DNA of 64,000 nucleotides from Alistipes sp. (GCA_017410165.1 JAFQRH010000024.1:1-64000); one strand, 5' to 3'. Numbered from the stretch's first letter, positions 53,995-62,290 are shown. Made by a program: numbers and translations. Notes: generated by a model from the sequence alone, not told the origin.

Positions 53995-54030
53995 ATAGGC
54001 TCAATCGTGAGATTGAGCCTATTTTTTTGT
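53995..54030 (+). terminator. Terminator after the accessory lipoprotein
   Basis: ATAGGCTCAATC-GTGA-GATTGAGCCTAT followed by TTTTTTT: a 12-bp perfect stem. Confidence 0.88.
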
Positions 54031-54287
54031 TGTAGTACCATCTGTTTCCCTGCAGCCTACTCGGATTTTACTTGAAAAGATTTAGTTAAAATATCGAAGG
54101 TATAACAAAATAAAAATTTAGTTAATATACTCATGGTGTACAATAAAAATCCCTAACTGATTGGCTGGTAAACCACTAGATGAATTTGGAACTTTACAGA
54201 AATTTCAGTAATTTCGCACCAATGCGCTGAACTACAGCAAGTTAAAAAAATTAACAGGGATTTGGGTGCTTTGGAAATTGATTGGAA

Positions 54288-54318
54288 TTTGTTGTACACC
54301 TGTGATATATTAATCAAA
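54288..54318. repeat. Short match to the end of DR1/DR2
   Basis: TTTGTTGTA, a few changed bases, then TGATATATTAATCAAA, as at the 3' ends of the direct repeats at 7610 and 11420. A GGAGTGAT/ATCACTCC terminator hairpin follows at once, as a terminator follows DR1. Confidence 0.6.
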
Positions 54319-54348
54319 AAAAAGGAGTGATTTTTATCACTCCTTTTA

Positions 54349-54535
54349 GTAGCGGGAGAGAGACTTACCTGCGCTTCGCTTGGGTGAGTCTCTGCCTCCT
54401 GAAACAGCCCAAAGATTTAAGAGTACGATGCTTCACATCTCTTTTTGTTTCACAGCGTGTGTCTGCAAATAAATTTGCACCACCGCCATAAAACAAAAAA
54501 CACCGATAAATCGGTGTCCTCTTTAATCTTTGTAG
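54349..54535. repeat. Repeat R-beta, copy 1
   Basis: Begins GTAGCGGGAGAGAGACTT and runs to CTTTGTAG, with an ACACCGAT/ATCGGTGT hairpin near its end. It is nearly identical to 54696-54883. No gene is credible in the whole stretch 53915-55054. Confidence 0.9.
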
Positions 54536-54690
54536 GACAATGTATCGAAATTTCGAACACATTCATCAGTGATTATGAATTAGTAATGCAGTTTGCAAAA
54601 TGGTTTGGTGTATCGAAGATATAAGCCCCCTTTACAGAAAGGGGGTTTGGGGGATAGGTAACACACAGTCTCTCTCCCGCTACAAAAAAA
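54528..54690. repeat. Repeat R-alpha, copy 2
   Basis: Nearly identical to 52388-52551. It overlaps the end of R-beta copy 1 and touches the start of copy 2, forming a chain beta-alpha-beta. Confidence 0.9.
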
Positions 54691-54695
54691 TATTT

Positions 54696-54905
54696 GTAGC
54701 GGGAGAGAGACTTATCTGCGCTGTGCTTGATGAGTCTCTGCCTCCTGAAACAGCCCAAAGATTTAAGAGTACGATGCTTCACATCTCTTTTTGTTTCACA
54801 GCGTGTGTCTGCAAATAAATTTGCACCACCGCTATAAAACAAAAAAGACACCGAAAAATCGGTGTTCTCTTTAATCTTTGTAGCGGGAGAGAGATTTGAA
54901 TTACT
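54696..54905. repeat. Repeat R-beta, copy 2, plus a tRNA 3'-end-like fragment
   Basis: R-beta copy 2 ends at about 54883 and is followed by TAGCGGGAGAGAGATTTGAA, then TTACTCTC. On the minus strand this resembles the T arm and acceptor end of a tRNA (GAG..TTCAAAT.CTC), but an intact tRNA is absent. It may be a remnant attachment site at the left end of the prophage-like DNA. Confidence 0.5.
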
Positions 54906-55054
54906 CTCATCTAAGACCGAATCGTCGAAAATTACGACTGATTTACAGGTGTTTGTATAATTTTTTTCACGGCAATTATTACAATTTTGTCCCAAATTTA
55001 TCCCGGAAGAAGATCAGTATTTTGGTAATACATAGCACCTTCCAGCGAACTCAA

Positions 55055-55429
55055 TTAACCGACATCTGCATTGGCGACATCTCCTTCTACTTGGACAGAA
55101 CCCCCCTTACTATTCTCTATCATTCGTTGTTGAGACTCTATCGTTCGCTGTTGAGAGTTAATAGTATCCACCAACTGCTGGATAGAGTTAAAGACTTCCC
55201 TGCTCATAGTAACAGTATCAGATGCGATATCATCTGCGCTTGCTTCTACAATCATAGAGGTATCGTATATACCTGCCATTAAGAGAGCCTCTATCTTTTC
55301 AGTGGACAAATGTGATTTACCTTGGATTACCTGCGAAATGAAGGGTTGCCCTACTCCGAGAATTTTCGCCAACCCCTTTTGCGTCAATTTATTTTTTTTA
55401 ATAAAGGTTTGTAAATCAATCTTATACAT
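55055..55429 (-). CDS. Prophage-type XRE repressor
   Basis: A 124-residue protein. Residues 1-55 form a Cro/CI helix-turn-helix (FIKKNKLTQKGLAKILGVGQ with the recognition helix PFISQVIQGKSHLSTEKIEA). A coiled coil with the repeated QQRTIESQQRMIENS sequence follows, probably for oligomerisation. The start at 55429 (MYKIDLQTF) is preferred because the longer frame reaches into the promoter region. It is divergent from the small helix-turn-helix gene at 55570, as in a phage CI/Cro switch; no LexA-like peptidase domain is present, so release by RecA cleavage is unlikely. Confidence 0.85.
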   Translation of the reverse strand: MYKIDLQTFIKKNKLTQKGLAKILGVGQPFISQVIQGKSHLSTEKIEALLMAGIYDTSMIVEASADDIASDTVTMSREVFNSIQQLVDTINSQQRTIESQQRMIENSKGGSVQVEGDVANADVG

Positions 55430-55446
55430 AACACAATAAAAATTTA

Positions 55447-55533
55447 GATGCAAAATATCACTAAATTATGCGCATATATTAGCAATAATGTACTATATTT
55501 GCATCGGTACTCACAAAGTCCGAACAAGTTCGG
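55447..55533. promoter_or_regulatory. Divergent promoter/operator region of the prophage-like switch
   Basis: GATGCAAAATAT (55448) and ATATTTGCATC (55495) are inverted repeats that each contain a -7-like element, one per strand; the rightward one is TATATTTG at 55494-55501. Between the promoters and the rightward gene lies TCCGAAC-AA-GTTCGGA (55519-55534), a perfect 7-bp palindrome that is a good repressor-site candidate. Confidence 0.65.
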
Positions 55534-55569
55534 AACAAATATAAGCAAAAATATTACAAAACGTGCAAG

Positions 55570-55779
55570 ATGGAAGAGGTTAAATTCACAGAGTTTTGGA
55601 AAGGTCTTGATGTGATGCAGAGAAATCAGCTTCGCATAATGATTTGCCAAAAGGCGGAGTGTTCTCCAGCGACAGTGGATAAGTATGGAACAGGTTACAG
55701 GCGCCCTAGTCCATACAAGAAAGTCAAAATTTGCAATTTGGTGCGAAAGCATTTTAATACCACGATAACATTTCAATAA
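55570..55779 (+). CDS. Small Cro-like helix-turn-helix protein
   Basis: A 69-residue protein. MQRNQLRIMICQKAECSPAT and VDKYGTGYRRPSPYKKVKI fit a short helix-turn-helix of the type found beside Bacteroidales prophage repressors. It is the first rightward gene after the operator region, 8 bases before the next gene. By position it is likely the Cro counterpart or an early regulator; sequence support is moderate. Confidence 0.7.
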   Translation: MEEVKFTEFWKGLDVMQRNQLRIMICQKAECSPATVDKYGTGYRRPSPYKKVKICNLVRKHFNTTITFQ

Positions 55780-55786
55780 TAAATAT

Positions 55787-55981
55787 ATGTACACGGATAA
55801 GGATAATCGAGGCCGCTTCGCCATTATGGACTTGACGGAGGACGAGTTGGAAACACTACGCCGAGCATTATTGGCGTATAAAACTACAATGGCCGGGGAT
55901 GATGGTTCTGGCGAGCCACGCCAACAATACATTATTTCAGGTAAATTATTAAATATGCTTTCGGATCCAAACAAACCATAA
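55787..55981 (+). CDS. Small early-region protein, function unknown
   Basis: A 64-residue acidic protein: RFAIMDLTEDELETLRRALL is a helical segment, followed by a Gly/Asp-rich stretch and YIISGKLLNMLSD. It lies in the rightward early operon, 8 bases after the Cro-like gene and 14 bases before the primase gene. No domain is recognised. Confidence 0.65.
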   Translation: MYTDKDNRGRFAIMDLTEDELETLRRALLAYKTTMAGDDGSGEPRQQYIISGKLLNMLSDPNKP

Positions 55982-55994
55982 AAAAGGCGGGGGG

Positions 55995-58900
55995 ATGATT
56001 CCACAGGATGTTAAAGGTCGCATTCTCGACCTTGATATAGTAACCATCATTGAGAATGAGGGTGTGCACCTGGTTAAGAGAGGCACAAACTATGAATGCT
56101 GTTGTCCATTTCACGGCGAAAACACGCCATCTTTTAAGGTGTCTACCAAACGCAATCGCTACCACTGCTTTGGTTGTGGCATCGACGGCAATGCGATTGA
56201 CTTCGCAATGGAAACCAAGCATATGAAATTCTACGAGGCCGTAGAGTATCTCGCAGATAAATATGACATTCCATACGAAAAGAAGGAGCTTACGGCAGAG
56301 GAGAGGGAACGGCAATATCTCCATTCGCAGCTGCTCGAAATAAACAGGGTCGCTATTGAATATTTTCGTCTATGCTATGAGCAGAGCAAAGGCGCACAAT
56401 CCTATGCAAAAAATCGCTGGAAAGATAAAACTATTCACTTATTCCAGATAGGATATGCTCCTGCGAAATCGGGGCTGATAGACTTCTGCACAAAAAAGGG
56501 GTATTCGAAGGATTTATTATTGCGCGCCGGACTGATTAAGAAAAGTGAGAATGATGGCTCGCTGTACGACGCATTCCGAGAACGCCTAATGTTCCCGATA
56601 TTAAACCGAACCGGCAACATTGTCGGCTTCACTGGTCGATACATCGGGAAAAAGACGGAGGTTGCAAAGTATCTCAATACAAGCGAGACAGAATTGTATT
56701 CGAAGAAGAACACTCTATTCGGTTTGCACCTCGCGCTCCGCGAGATAAAAGTTAATGGCACTGCTGTTTTGGTTGAAGGGAATCCAGATGTGGTCCGTTT
56801 GCACGAAATTGGTATTGGTAACGCCGTCGCGCCAATGGGAACCGCGCTAACCAAAGAGCAGATAGACATTCTGCGACAATACGCAAAAAGTATAATCATA
56901 ATCGGTGATACTGATAATGCTGGGGTTGAAGCAGTAATCAAAAATGGACGTACGCTGCTTGAAGCAGGATTTAATGTACGCCTGATGATTCTGCCTGACG
57001 GGAAAGATCCAGACGAGTATTTCCGTACCCATTCAAAGGATTATGAGGATTGCCTTGCTCGCTATACCCACGATTATATTCCGTGGATCTGCCAGCGCAA
57101 ACTTGCAGACAAGACCTCGCAAACAGAAATAGCGACGACGATTACCGAGCTCGCCGAACTTATGGCATACTGCCAGGATCAACGAGCAGTAGATATGTAT
57201 ATCGAGCAGTTCTCGAAAACATATAAGAATGCTCGTATCTGGCAGCAGGAATACTTCAAAGCCAAGAACAAGCGAGAGCGAGCTTTGACCAAAGAGGCAA
57301 ACGAGAGTATGGAAGAGATGCTCGCCGAGTATGGCTTCTATGTGAAAGATAATTGCTACTATGGTGCCGGAGCTCGTGCAACTGACAAGCGTTGGTCAAA
57401 CTTTATTCTGTTGCCAATAGTTCATATTAGAGATGAGCGCAATGCCCGCCGTATCTTTTTGATGCGAAACATCAAAAAGCAAGAGGCAGTCATCAAATTC
57501 GCCCAAAGCGAGCTGGTCTCATTTTCCGACTTCAAGACTCGCATCGAGACAAAGGGTAATTATGTTTGGGAGGCATCGCAAGCAGAACTGACGCTATTGA
57601 AGAAATACCTCTATGATGATACGCCATCAGCTGACGAAATCAAGCAGCTCGGCTGGCAGAAACGATACGGCTTCTATGCTTGGGGCAACGGAGGTCTCGA
57701 TGATGGACACTTCGAGAAAGCCGATGACTACGGCATTATAACAATGAAGGGACAAAAGTTCTATTTGCCCGGCTGTTCCCGTGATACCCGTGATGATACA
57801 CAGGGATATCAGCACCAACGCAAATTCGTGTATGCCGTAACAAATGACATATCTTTGATGGACTACTCGCAAATGCTGATACGCTCATTTGGAGATAACG
57901 CAAAGGTTGCATTGTGCTTTCTCTTTGCTACACTATTCAAAGATATTGTGGTAAGTGTTACGACCTCATTCCCAATTCTCAACTTATTTGGTCCGAAAGG
58001 AACAGGTAAGTCAGAACTTGGTCACTCACTGACATCGTTCTTTATTCCAAATAATATAGCACCGAACATCAACAACACCACAAAGGCAGCTCTTGCAGAG
58101 GCTGTTGCCGAAGAGTCTAATGCGGTTGTCCACCTTGACGAGTATAAGAACTCGCTCGATATAGAGAAGCGAGAGTTCTTGAAGGGATTGTGGGACGGAG
58201 CAGGTCGTTCTCGTATGAATATGGACAACGACAAGAAACGAGAGATTACAGCTGTCGACTGTGGAGTGGTTATGTCCGGGCAAGAAATGCCGACAGCCGA
58301 TATTGCATTGTTCAACCGACTCGTGTTTTTAACCTTCTCGAAGTCGGAGTTCTCAGACGAGGAGAAGAGAAATTACGAAGCTTTGAAGATTGTCGAGAAG
58401 CGAGGGCTGACACACCTTACCGGAGAGGTATTGAAACTACGACATAAGTTTCAGGGCAATTTCCGTTCTGCGTGGGATAGTGTCATTACTGACTTGTCGA
58501 ACAATGTTCGCAAACACGCAGTCGAAGACCGAACACTCAAAAATTGGGCGACCATACTTGCTGCGTTCCGCGCGATTGAATCACAACTGTCAGTTCCGTT
58601 CAATTACGGTGATATGCTCGCCATCGCAACGAAGCTCTGCGTAGAGCAGAATAGCAAGACCAAGCAGAACAATGAACTTTCGGGCTTCTGGGAGATTGTC
58701 GATATTCTTGTTGCATCGAGTAAAATATGGATTGAAGCCGATTTCCGAATCAAAATGGGTACAGGTGCTGGCAAGCCGATATCGATACAAGAATCGAGAA
58801 CAGGTCTGGAACTCGACCCTTCAAAGAAGTATTTATATATCAACTTTGCAAGAATATCGCAGTTATATGCCAAAGAAGGAAAAGATGCAAATGGTAAGAC

Positions 58901-59147
58901 CATTCCCCGAGAAACGCTAAAATACTACTTGGAACACTCGCCAGAATTTTGTGGTACCGCCAAATCGGTTCGATTTACTTTGATCGAAACACCTCAGGGA
59001 TATATATCTGCCAGCGAGGAAACAAAGAAGTCGAAAGTAACAACTGCGATGATCTTCGATTACGATATGGTTTGCGAAAACTATAACATCAACCTCGATG
59101 TAGCAACTGGAAAGATTGATGAAGAGGATGATGGCGAAAAACTATAA
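55995..59147 (+). CDS. Primase-helicase: CHC2 zinc finger, TOPRIM and AAA+ helicase
   Basis: A 1050-residue phage-type replication protein. Residues 1-100: DnaG zinc finger (CCCPFHGENTPSFKV; YHCFGCGIDGNAIDF). About 110-350: primase core with the TOPRIM Glu in VLVEGNPDVVRLHEIG and the DxD motif in IIIIGDTDNAGVEA. From about 620: an ATPase with Walker A LFGPKGTGKSELG, Walker B VVHLDEYKNS and arginine-rich FNRLVFLTFSKSEFSDEEKR. The end (LYINFARISQLYAKEG) looks like a winged helix. The combination suggests one protein that primes and unwinds at a phage origin. It lies in the rightward early operon; a shortened copy of its helicase lies at 59854. Confidence 0.88.
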   Translation: MIPQDVKGRILDLDIVTIIENEGVHLVKRGTNYECCCPFHGENTPSFKVSTKRNRYHCFGCGIDGNAIDFAMETKHMKFYEAVEYLADKYDIPYEKKELTAEERERQYLHSQLLEINRVAIEYFRLCYEQSKGAQSYAKNRWKDKTIHLFQIGYAPAKSGLIDFCTKKGYSKDLLLRAGLIKKSENDGSLYDAFRERLMFPILNRTGNIVGFTGRYIGKKTEVAKYLNTSETELYSKKNTLFGLHLALREIKVNGTAVLVEGNPDVVRLHEIGIGNAVAPMGTALTKEQIDILRQYAKSIIIIGDTDNAGVEAVIKNGRTLLEAGFNVRLMILPDGKDPDEYFRTHSKDYEDCLARYTHDYIPWICQRKLADKTSQTEIATTITELAELMAYCQDQRAVDMYIEQFSKTYKNARIWQQEYFKAKNKRERALTKEANESMEEMLAEYGFYVKDNCYYGAGARATDKRWSNFILLPIVHIRDERNARRIFLMRNIKKQEAVIKFAQSELVSFSDFKTRIETKGNYVWEASQAELTLLKKYLYDDTPSADEIKQLGWQKRYGFYAWGNGGLDDGHFEKADDYGIITMKGQKFYLPGCSRDTRDDTQGYQHQRKFVYAVTNDISLMDYSQMLIRSFGDNAKVALCFLFATLFKDIVVSVTTSFPILNLFGPKGTGKSELGHSLTSFFIPNNIAPNINNTTKAALAEAVAEESNAVVHLDEYKNSLDIEKREFLKGLWDGAGRSRMNMDNDKKREITAVDCGVVMSGQEMPTADIALFNRLVFLTFSKSEFSDEEKRNYEALKIVEKRGLTHLTGEVLKLRHKFQGNFRSAWDSVITDLSNNVRKHAVEDRTLKNWATILAAFRAIESQLSVPFNYGDMLAIATKLCVEQNSKTKQNNELSGFWEIVDILVASSKIWIEADFRIKMGTGAGKPISIQESRTGLELDPSKKYLYINFARISQLYAKEGKDANGKTIPRETLKYYLEHSPEFCGTAKSVRFTLIETPQGYISASEETKKSKVTTAMIFDYDMVCENYNINLDVATGKIDEEDDGEKL

Positions 59148-59158
59148 AGAATACCACT

Positions 59159-59605
59159 ATGAAAGACATCAAAACTCTATGTAGGGATATTCATCAAAAC
59201 GCCACTGAACACGGTTTTTATGATGACGAACACGATATTGCAAGCATCATAGCATTAAGTTTTGAGAATAGCGACACAAAGAATAAGTTACAAACTGCGC
59301 TTGCAGATATGGCAATAACTCAAAAAATTGCCCTAATCCACTCCGAACTATCCGAAGCATTAGAGGCGCACAGGCAACGACGCTATGGAGATAGGTACAC
59401 TTTGGAAGAATTAACAGAACAGTGCGGTTTTAGAACAGCTTTATTTGAGAAATATGTGAAAGACACTGTTGGTGATGAACTGGCAGATGCAATTATACGA
59501 ATATTTGATTTAAGCAGCGAACTCCATATTGACATAGAGAAACACATACATCTCAAAATGAAGTATAATCAAACACGACCATACAAACATAACAAAGCAT
59601 ATTAG
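59159..59605 (+). CDS. MazG-like NTP pyrophosphohydrolase
   Basis: A 148-residue all-alpha NTP pyrophosphatase-like protein. QKIALIHSELSEALEAHRQ and VGDELADAIIRIFDLSSEL carry the paired acidic residues that bind magnesium, and HLKMKYNQTRPYKHNKAY is the phage MazG end pattern. It probably hydrolyses nucleoside triphosphates or the alarmone-related nucleotides and alters host metabolism in infection. It starts 11 bases after the primase-helicase gene. Confidence 0.88.
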   Translation: MKDIKTLCRDIHQNATEHGFYDDEHDIASIIALSFENSDTKNKLQTALADMAITQKIALIHSELSEALEAHRQRRYGDRYTLEELTEQCGFRTALFEKYVKDTVGDELADAIIRIFDLSSELHIDIEKHIHLKMKYNQTRPYKHNKAY

Positions 59606-59628
59606 CAAACTTCTAAACATATGAAACT

Positions 59629-59832
59629 ATGAACAACAACGAAGTAAAAGTAACATTTGAGGACTCGACAGATAGCAAGGCTACGCTGTTTGTTACAATT
59701 GATGAAGAGTCAAGAGAAATGACGATGAAAGCGAAATTCGAGCCTGAAATTGATTGGGAGAATTCAAGCACAGCTTCCAAGGCGCAAAAATTTGCAGTAT
59801 GGCTACTCACAAAACTTGAAAGTATTGCATAA
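59629..59832 (+). CDS. Small acidic phage protein, unknown
   Basis: A 67-residue protein: VKVTFEDSTDSKATLFVTID and MTMKAKFEPEIDWENSS are beta-type segments, and KAQKFAVWLLTKLESIA ends in a helix. No family is recognised. It is co-directional with neighbours and separated by about 23 bases on either side, so it is probably translated. Confidence 0.65.
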   Translation: MNNNEVKVTFEDSTDSKATLFVTIDEESREMTMKAKFEPEIDWENSSTASKAQKFAVWLLTKLESIA

Positions 59833-59853
59833 ATCTTCAAAAAATTTCAAGCG

Positions 59854-60957
59854 ATGAAACCAATATATGTAATTACGAGGGCGCACAACAACCTCCCTCA
59901 TAATAGGAAGCAAGCAGAGTTAGAGAAATATCTTCGAGGGCTAATACACATTTCTCTTACCCAAGAGGAACGCAGACAGTTAGAGAGAGATATCGATGGC
60001 ATCGTGCAGTTCTTAAACCTGAAGTACCCCAAAGCCGCAGAGTATCTAATTTCCAAAGATGCAGGATGGATTGCCGTAAATGCCAAAGGCAGAGATAAAA
60101 GTATCTATATTGTATTGGAACCTATCGGGGAGAGTTATACCGAGCACATACAAGAAAGCAAACGAGTAGCGCTACCCAAAAGTTTGTCACTGATGGAATA
60201 TTCGCAGATGCTGATACGCTCATTTGGAGATAACGCAAAGGTCGCTTTATGCTATTTCTTTGCGAGTATATTCAAAGATATCATTAGAGGTGTAACTCAA
60301 TCGTTTCCAATACTGTATTTTTATGGTGCAGCACACACAGGAAAAACGCAGTTAGGAAACTCACTCACATCACTATTCACCTCTAAACCCCTCGCTGCAA
60401 ATCTCAACAACTATACACTAGCTGGGCTAAAAGAAGAACTAATTCGAGTTAATACCATCGTACATCTGGACGAGTATAAAAACTCTTTGGATATCAATAA
60501 GCGAGAGTTGTTGAAAACTTTCTGGGACGGAGTATGTGGCCGTTTTTATAACTGCGGACTTGTTGTATCTGGACAAGAAATGCCGACAACTGATATAGCA
60601 TTGTTCAACCGACTCGTATTCTTAACCTTCTCCAAGTCAGAGTTCTCGGACGAGGAGAAGAGAAATTACGAAGCTTTGAAGAGTGTAGAAAAGTATGGAC
60701 TGGAAAACCTAACCGAAGAGATACTTAGAATTCGATTTAGCTTTATGTTTGACTTTAAGTCTGCGTGGGAAAATACTTTTGCAGACTTGTCGTACAATGT
60801 GTGTCAGCACGCTGTTGATGAACGAATAATCAAAAATTGGGCGACCATACTCGCTGCGTTCCGAACAGTTCAACGGCATATATCAATGCCTTTCGATTAT
60901 GGGGAAATGCTTGCTATCGCAACGAAACTCTGTATAGAACAAAATAGCAAGGTCTAG
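59854..60957 (+). CDS. Second, shortened copy of the phage helicase domain
   Basis: A 367-residue protein. From about residue 108 it is a clear paralogue of the helicase part of the 1050-residue primase-helicase (MEYSQMLIRSFGDNAKVAL; HLDEYKNSLDI; NRLVFLTFSKSEFSDEEKRN), with stretches that are identical in DNA (57876 and 60207 onward). Walker A reads FYGAAHTGKTQLG, still with the key GKT. Residues 1-105 are unrelated and the copy stops at IEQNSKV, where the parent continues with its winged-helix part. It may be an active helicase partner, a decoy, or a duplication product. Confidence 0.85.
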   Translation: MKPIYVITRAHNNLPHNRKQAELEKYLRGLIHISLTQEERRQLERDIDGIVQFLNLKYPKAAEYLISKDAGWIAVNAKGRDKSIYIVLEPIGESYTEHIQESKRVALPKSLSLMEYSQMLIRSFGDNAKVALCYFFASIFKDIIRGVTQSFPILYFYGAAHTGKTQLGNSLTSLFTSKPLAANLNNYTLAGLKEELIRVNTIVHLDEYKNSLDINKRELLKTFWDGVCGRFYNCGLVVSGQEMPTTDIALFNRLVFLTFSKSEFSDEEKRNYEALKSVEKYGLENLTEEILRIRFSFMFDFKSAWENTFADLSYNVCQHAVDERIIKNWATILAAFRTVQRHISMPFDYGEMLAIATKLCIEQNSKV

Positions 60958-60974
60958 TAAGAGAGGATACCGTT

Positions 60975-61145
60975 ATGACAAAAAACGAATTACGAGAACT
61001 CCAATTCTTTCTAAAAAATGCGGGTACAGATTCTGTTCATTTTATAGATGATATAGGAGTGTTTGAAGGAATAATGTCTTGGGCAAAAGAAAAGTATAGA
61101 GAACAGGGCCCGAATAAACTTGGAAAGGAATATATAGAACTGTAA
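60975..61145 (+). CDS. Small phage protein, 56 residues
   Basis: Begins MTKNELRELQFFLKNAG and ends NKLGKEYIEL. It is hydrophilic with one amphipathic helix. It is located 17 bases after the helicase paralogue and one base before the next gene, an arrangement typical of coupled phage genes. No family is recognised. Confidence 0.65.
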   Translation: MTKNELRELQFFLKNAGTDSVHFIDDIGVFEGIMSWAKEKYREQGPNKLGKEYIEL

Positions 61146-61146
61146 G

Positions 61147-61428
61147 ATGGGACAGAAAAGATTAACTACAATTTACATAGTAAAGGTTTGGGCTGAACAC
61201 AATGGATTCGAGCAGGCCGTTGACGGGTATTTATATAAACAATTACCATTTGGAGTACTTCGTATAACTTTTGAAGAAGAAGATGTTCTTGCTGTTTTTC
61301 AGAACTCCAGCGTGAAGATAGAAGAGCGTCTGTCTATAACACATTTAGAATGTACTCATGCGGAAAATATTATGCCGTGTTGGATGAAAGAGATACTATA
61401 TAGGTATATCAACACACTTTTTAGATAA
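61147..61428 (+). CDS. Small phage protein, 93 residues
   Basis: A 93-residue protein with a mixed alpha/beta pattern (TTIYIVKVWAEHNGFEQAVD, RITFEEEDVLAVFQNSS, RLSITHLECTHAENIMPCW). Two Cys and one His lie close together near the end, but not in a clear metal motif. It begins immediately after the preceding stop. The function is unknown. Confidence 0.65.
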   Translation: MGQKRLTTIYIVKVWAEHNGFEQAVDGYLYKQLPFGVLRITFEEEDVLAVFQNSSVKIEERLSITHLECTHAENIMPCWMKEILYRYINTLFR

Positions 61429-61529
61429 CTAATGCAGCGAGGCGAAAGCCCTTACTGAAACACTGGGAAAATGGTGGTATCCCACCCAAGTGGCGAGAGC
61501 TTGTAAAAATCTTGCACAGATTCTTTCAG

Positions 61530-61561
61530 AGGAGGGGCATATAACAGTCCAATGCCCCTCC
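61530..61561. terminator. Hairpin in the early-region gap
   Basis: GGAGGGGCAT pairs perfectly with ATGCCCCTCC, followed by AATTTTAAG. It may be a weak terminator or a structured site; the gap 61429-61594 has no other feature. Confidence 0.5.
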
Positions 61562-61594
61562 AATTTTAAGCGTGGACAAATAACAAATAGAGCG

Positions 61595-61750
61595 ATGACA
61601 GAGAAACAAAAACTTGAGATTAAGGATAAAGCCGACAACTATATGCGTGGTCGAGCAATGGCACTATCATTTAAGCCTTTGACAATAGAGGATGTTAGAG
61701 AGGCGTTCCTCAATGGTGCGGAAGAAATGGTACATCTAATGAACTATTAA
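61595..61750 (+). CDS. Small phage protein, 51 residues
   Basis: The ATG at 61595 (MTEKQKLEIKDKADNYMRG) is chosen over the longer open frame, which crosses the hairpin at 61530 and reads unconvincingly. The sequence PLTIEDVREAFLNGAEEM is a helical motif frequent in small Bacteroidales phage proteins. No function is known. Confidence 0.7.
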   Translation: MTEKQKLEIKDKADNYMRGRAMALSFKPLTIEDVREAFLNGAEEMVHLMNY

Positions 61751-61762
61751 AGGAGTAAGGTT

Positions 61763-61972
61763 ATGGCAGAATTTAAGATTTTGAAATATGGTGTTATTTT
61801 TTCGAGTATCGCATTTTTTACTTGTTATATAATAATTGGAATAATTTGGGAGAAAAATATACACTCTAAAAGAGCGGAGAACATAATGAAATTAAGCCTT
61901 GCCGGAGTATATGTTTTTGGGGTGGTAGTAATTAGTACTCTTTTGTATGGTCTATTTTTCAACATTATCTAA
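61763..61972 (+). CDS. Small two-helix membrane protein
   Basis: A 69-residue protein with two membrane segments (YGVIFSSIAFFTCYIIIGII; LSLAGVYVFGVVVISTLLYG) separated by a basic loop. In phage early regions such proteins can be superinfection-exclusion or inhibitor proteins, but no specific similarity is seen. It starts 12 bases after the previous gene. Confidence 0.65.
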   Translation: MAEFKILKYGVIFSSIAFFTCYIIIGIIWEKNIHSKRAENIMKLSLAGVYVFGVVVISTLLYGLFFNII

Positions 61973-61985
61973 TTTAACACAAAAG

Positions 61986-62228
61986 ATGCGATATTTCGCA
62001 TTAACGATGTGTGAGACAGCAGAAACTATGCGAGAGCAAGCGAGGTTGTTAAAACGCTTAAAAACGACAAATAAAGAAATTGCCAACTACAACAACTACA
62101 TTCACTACATTACTATTATACAGAAAGTTAGGTATAAAAAATTTTGTAGTTTTCAGCGTCAAAAAAACTACAAAAAACTACAAAAGTGTCCAAATACTGT
62201 CCTAAAAACTACAAATAAAAAAGTGTAG
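61986..62228 (+). CDS. Doubtful 80-residue ORF over the octamer cluster
   Basis: The reading frame begins MRYFALTMCETAETMREQAR, plausible as a helix, but its last third (KNYKKLQKC and similar) is dictated by the AACTACAA repeats. It may be real and contain the repeats, or be an accident of them. Confidence 0.4.
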   Translation: MRYFALTMCETAETMREQARLLKRLKTTNKEIANYNNYIHYITIIQKVRYKKFCSFQRQKNYKKLQKCPNTVLKTTNKKV

Positions 62229-62278
62229 TTTTGTAACGTGTTGAGAAACAGCATTGTAGTTTTGTAGTTATTGTAGTT
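62085..62278. repeat. Iteron-like octamer cluster AACTACAA/TTGTAGTT
   Basis: AACTACAA occurs at 62085, 62094 (degenerate), 62166, 62176 and 62207; the reverse TTGTAGTT occurs at 62144, 62223 (one base off), 62254, 62262 and 62271. The last three are tandem with 8-9 bp spacing. It is a candidate replication origin or multi-site operator of the phage-like element. Confidence 0.75.
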
Positions 62279-62290
62279 GCTTAAAATAGT

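Noticed and set aside
54880..54960. Intact tRNA gene on the minus strand
   Set aside because: Only a T-arm/acceptor-like end is recognisable; no anticodon arm or D arm follows.
54365..54995. Minus-strand frames of 65 and 140 residues sharing a repeated segment (GGANLFADTRCETKRD)
   Set aside because: They are translations of the R-beta repeat copies and cross terminator-like hairpins; more likely noncoding.
55444..56004. 186-residue minus-strand frame
   Set aside because: Opposite two closely spaced plus-strand phage genes and across their promoter; no motif.
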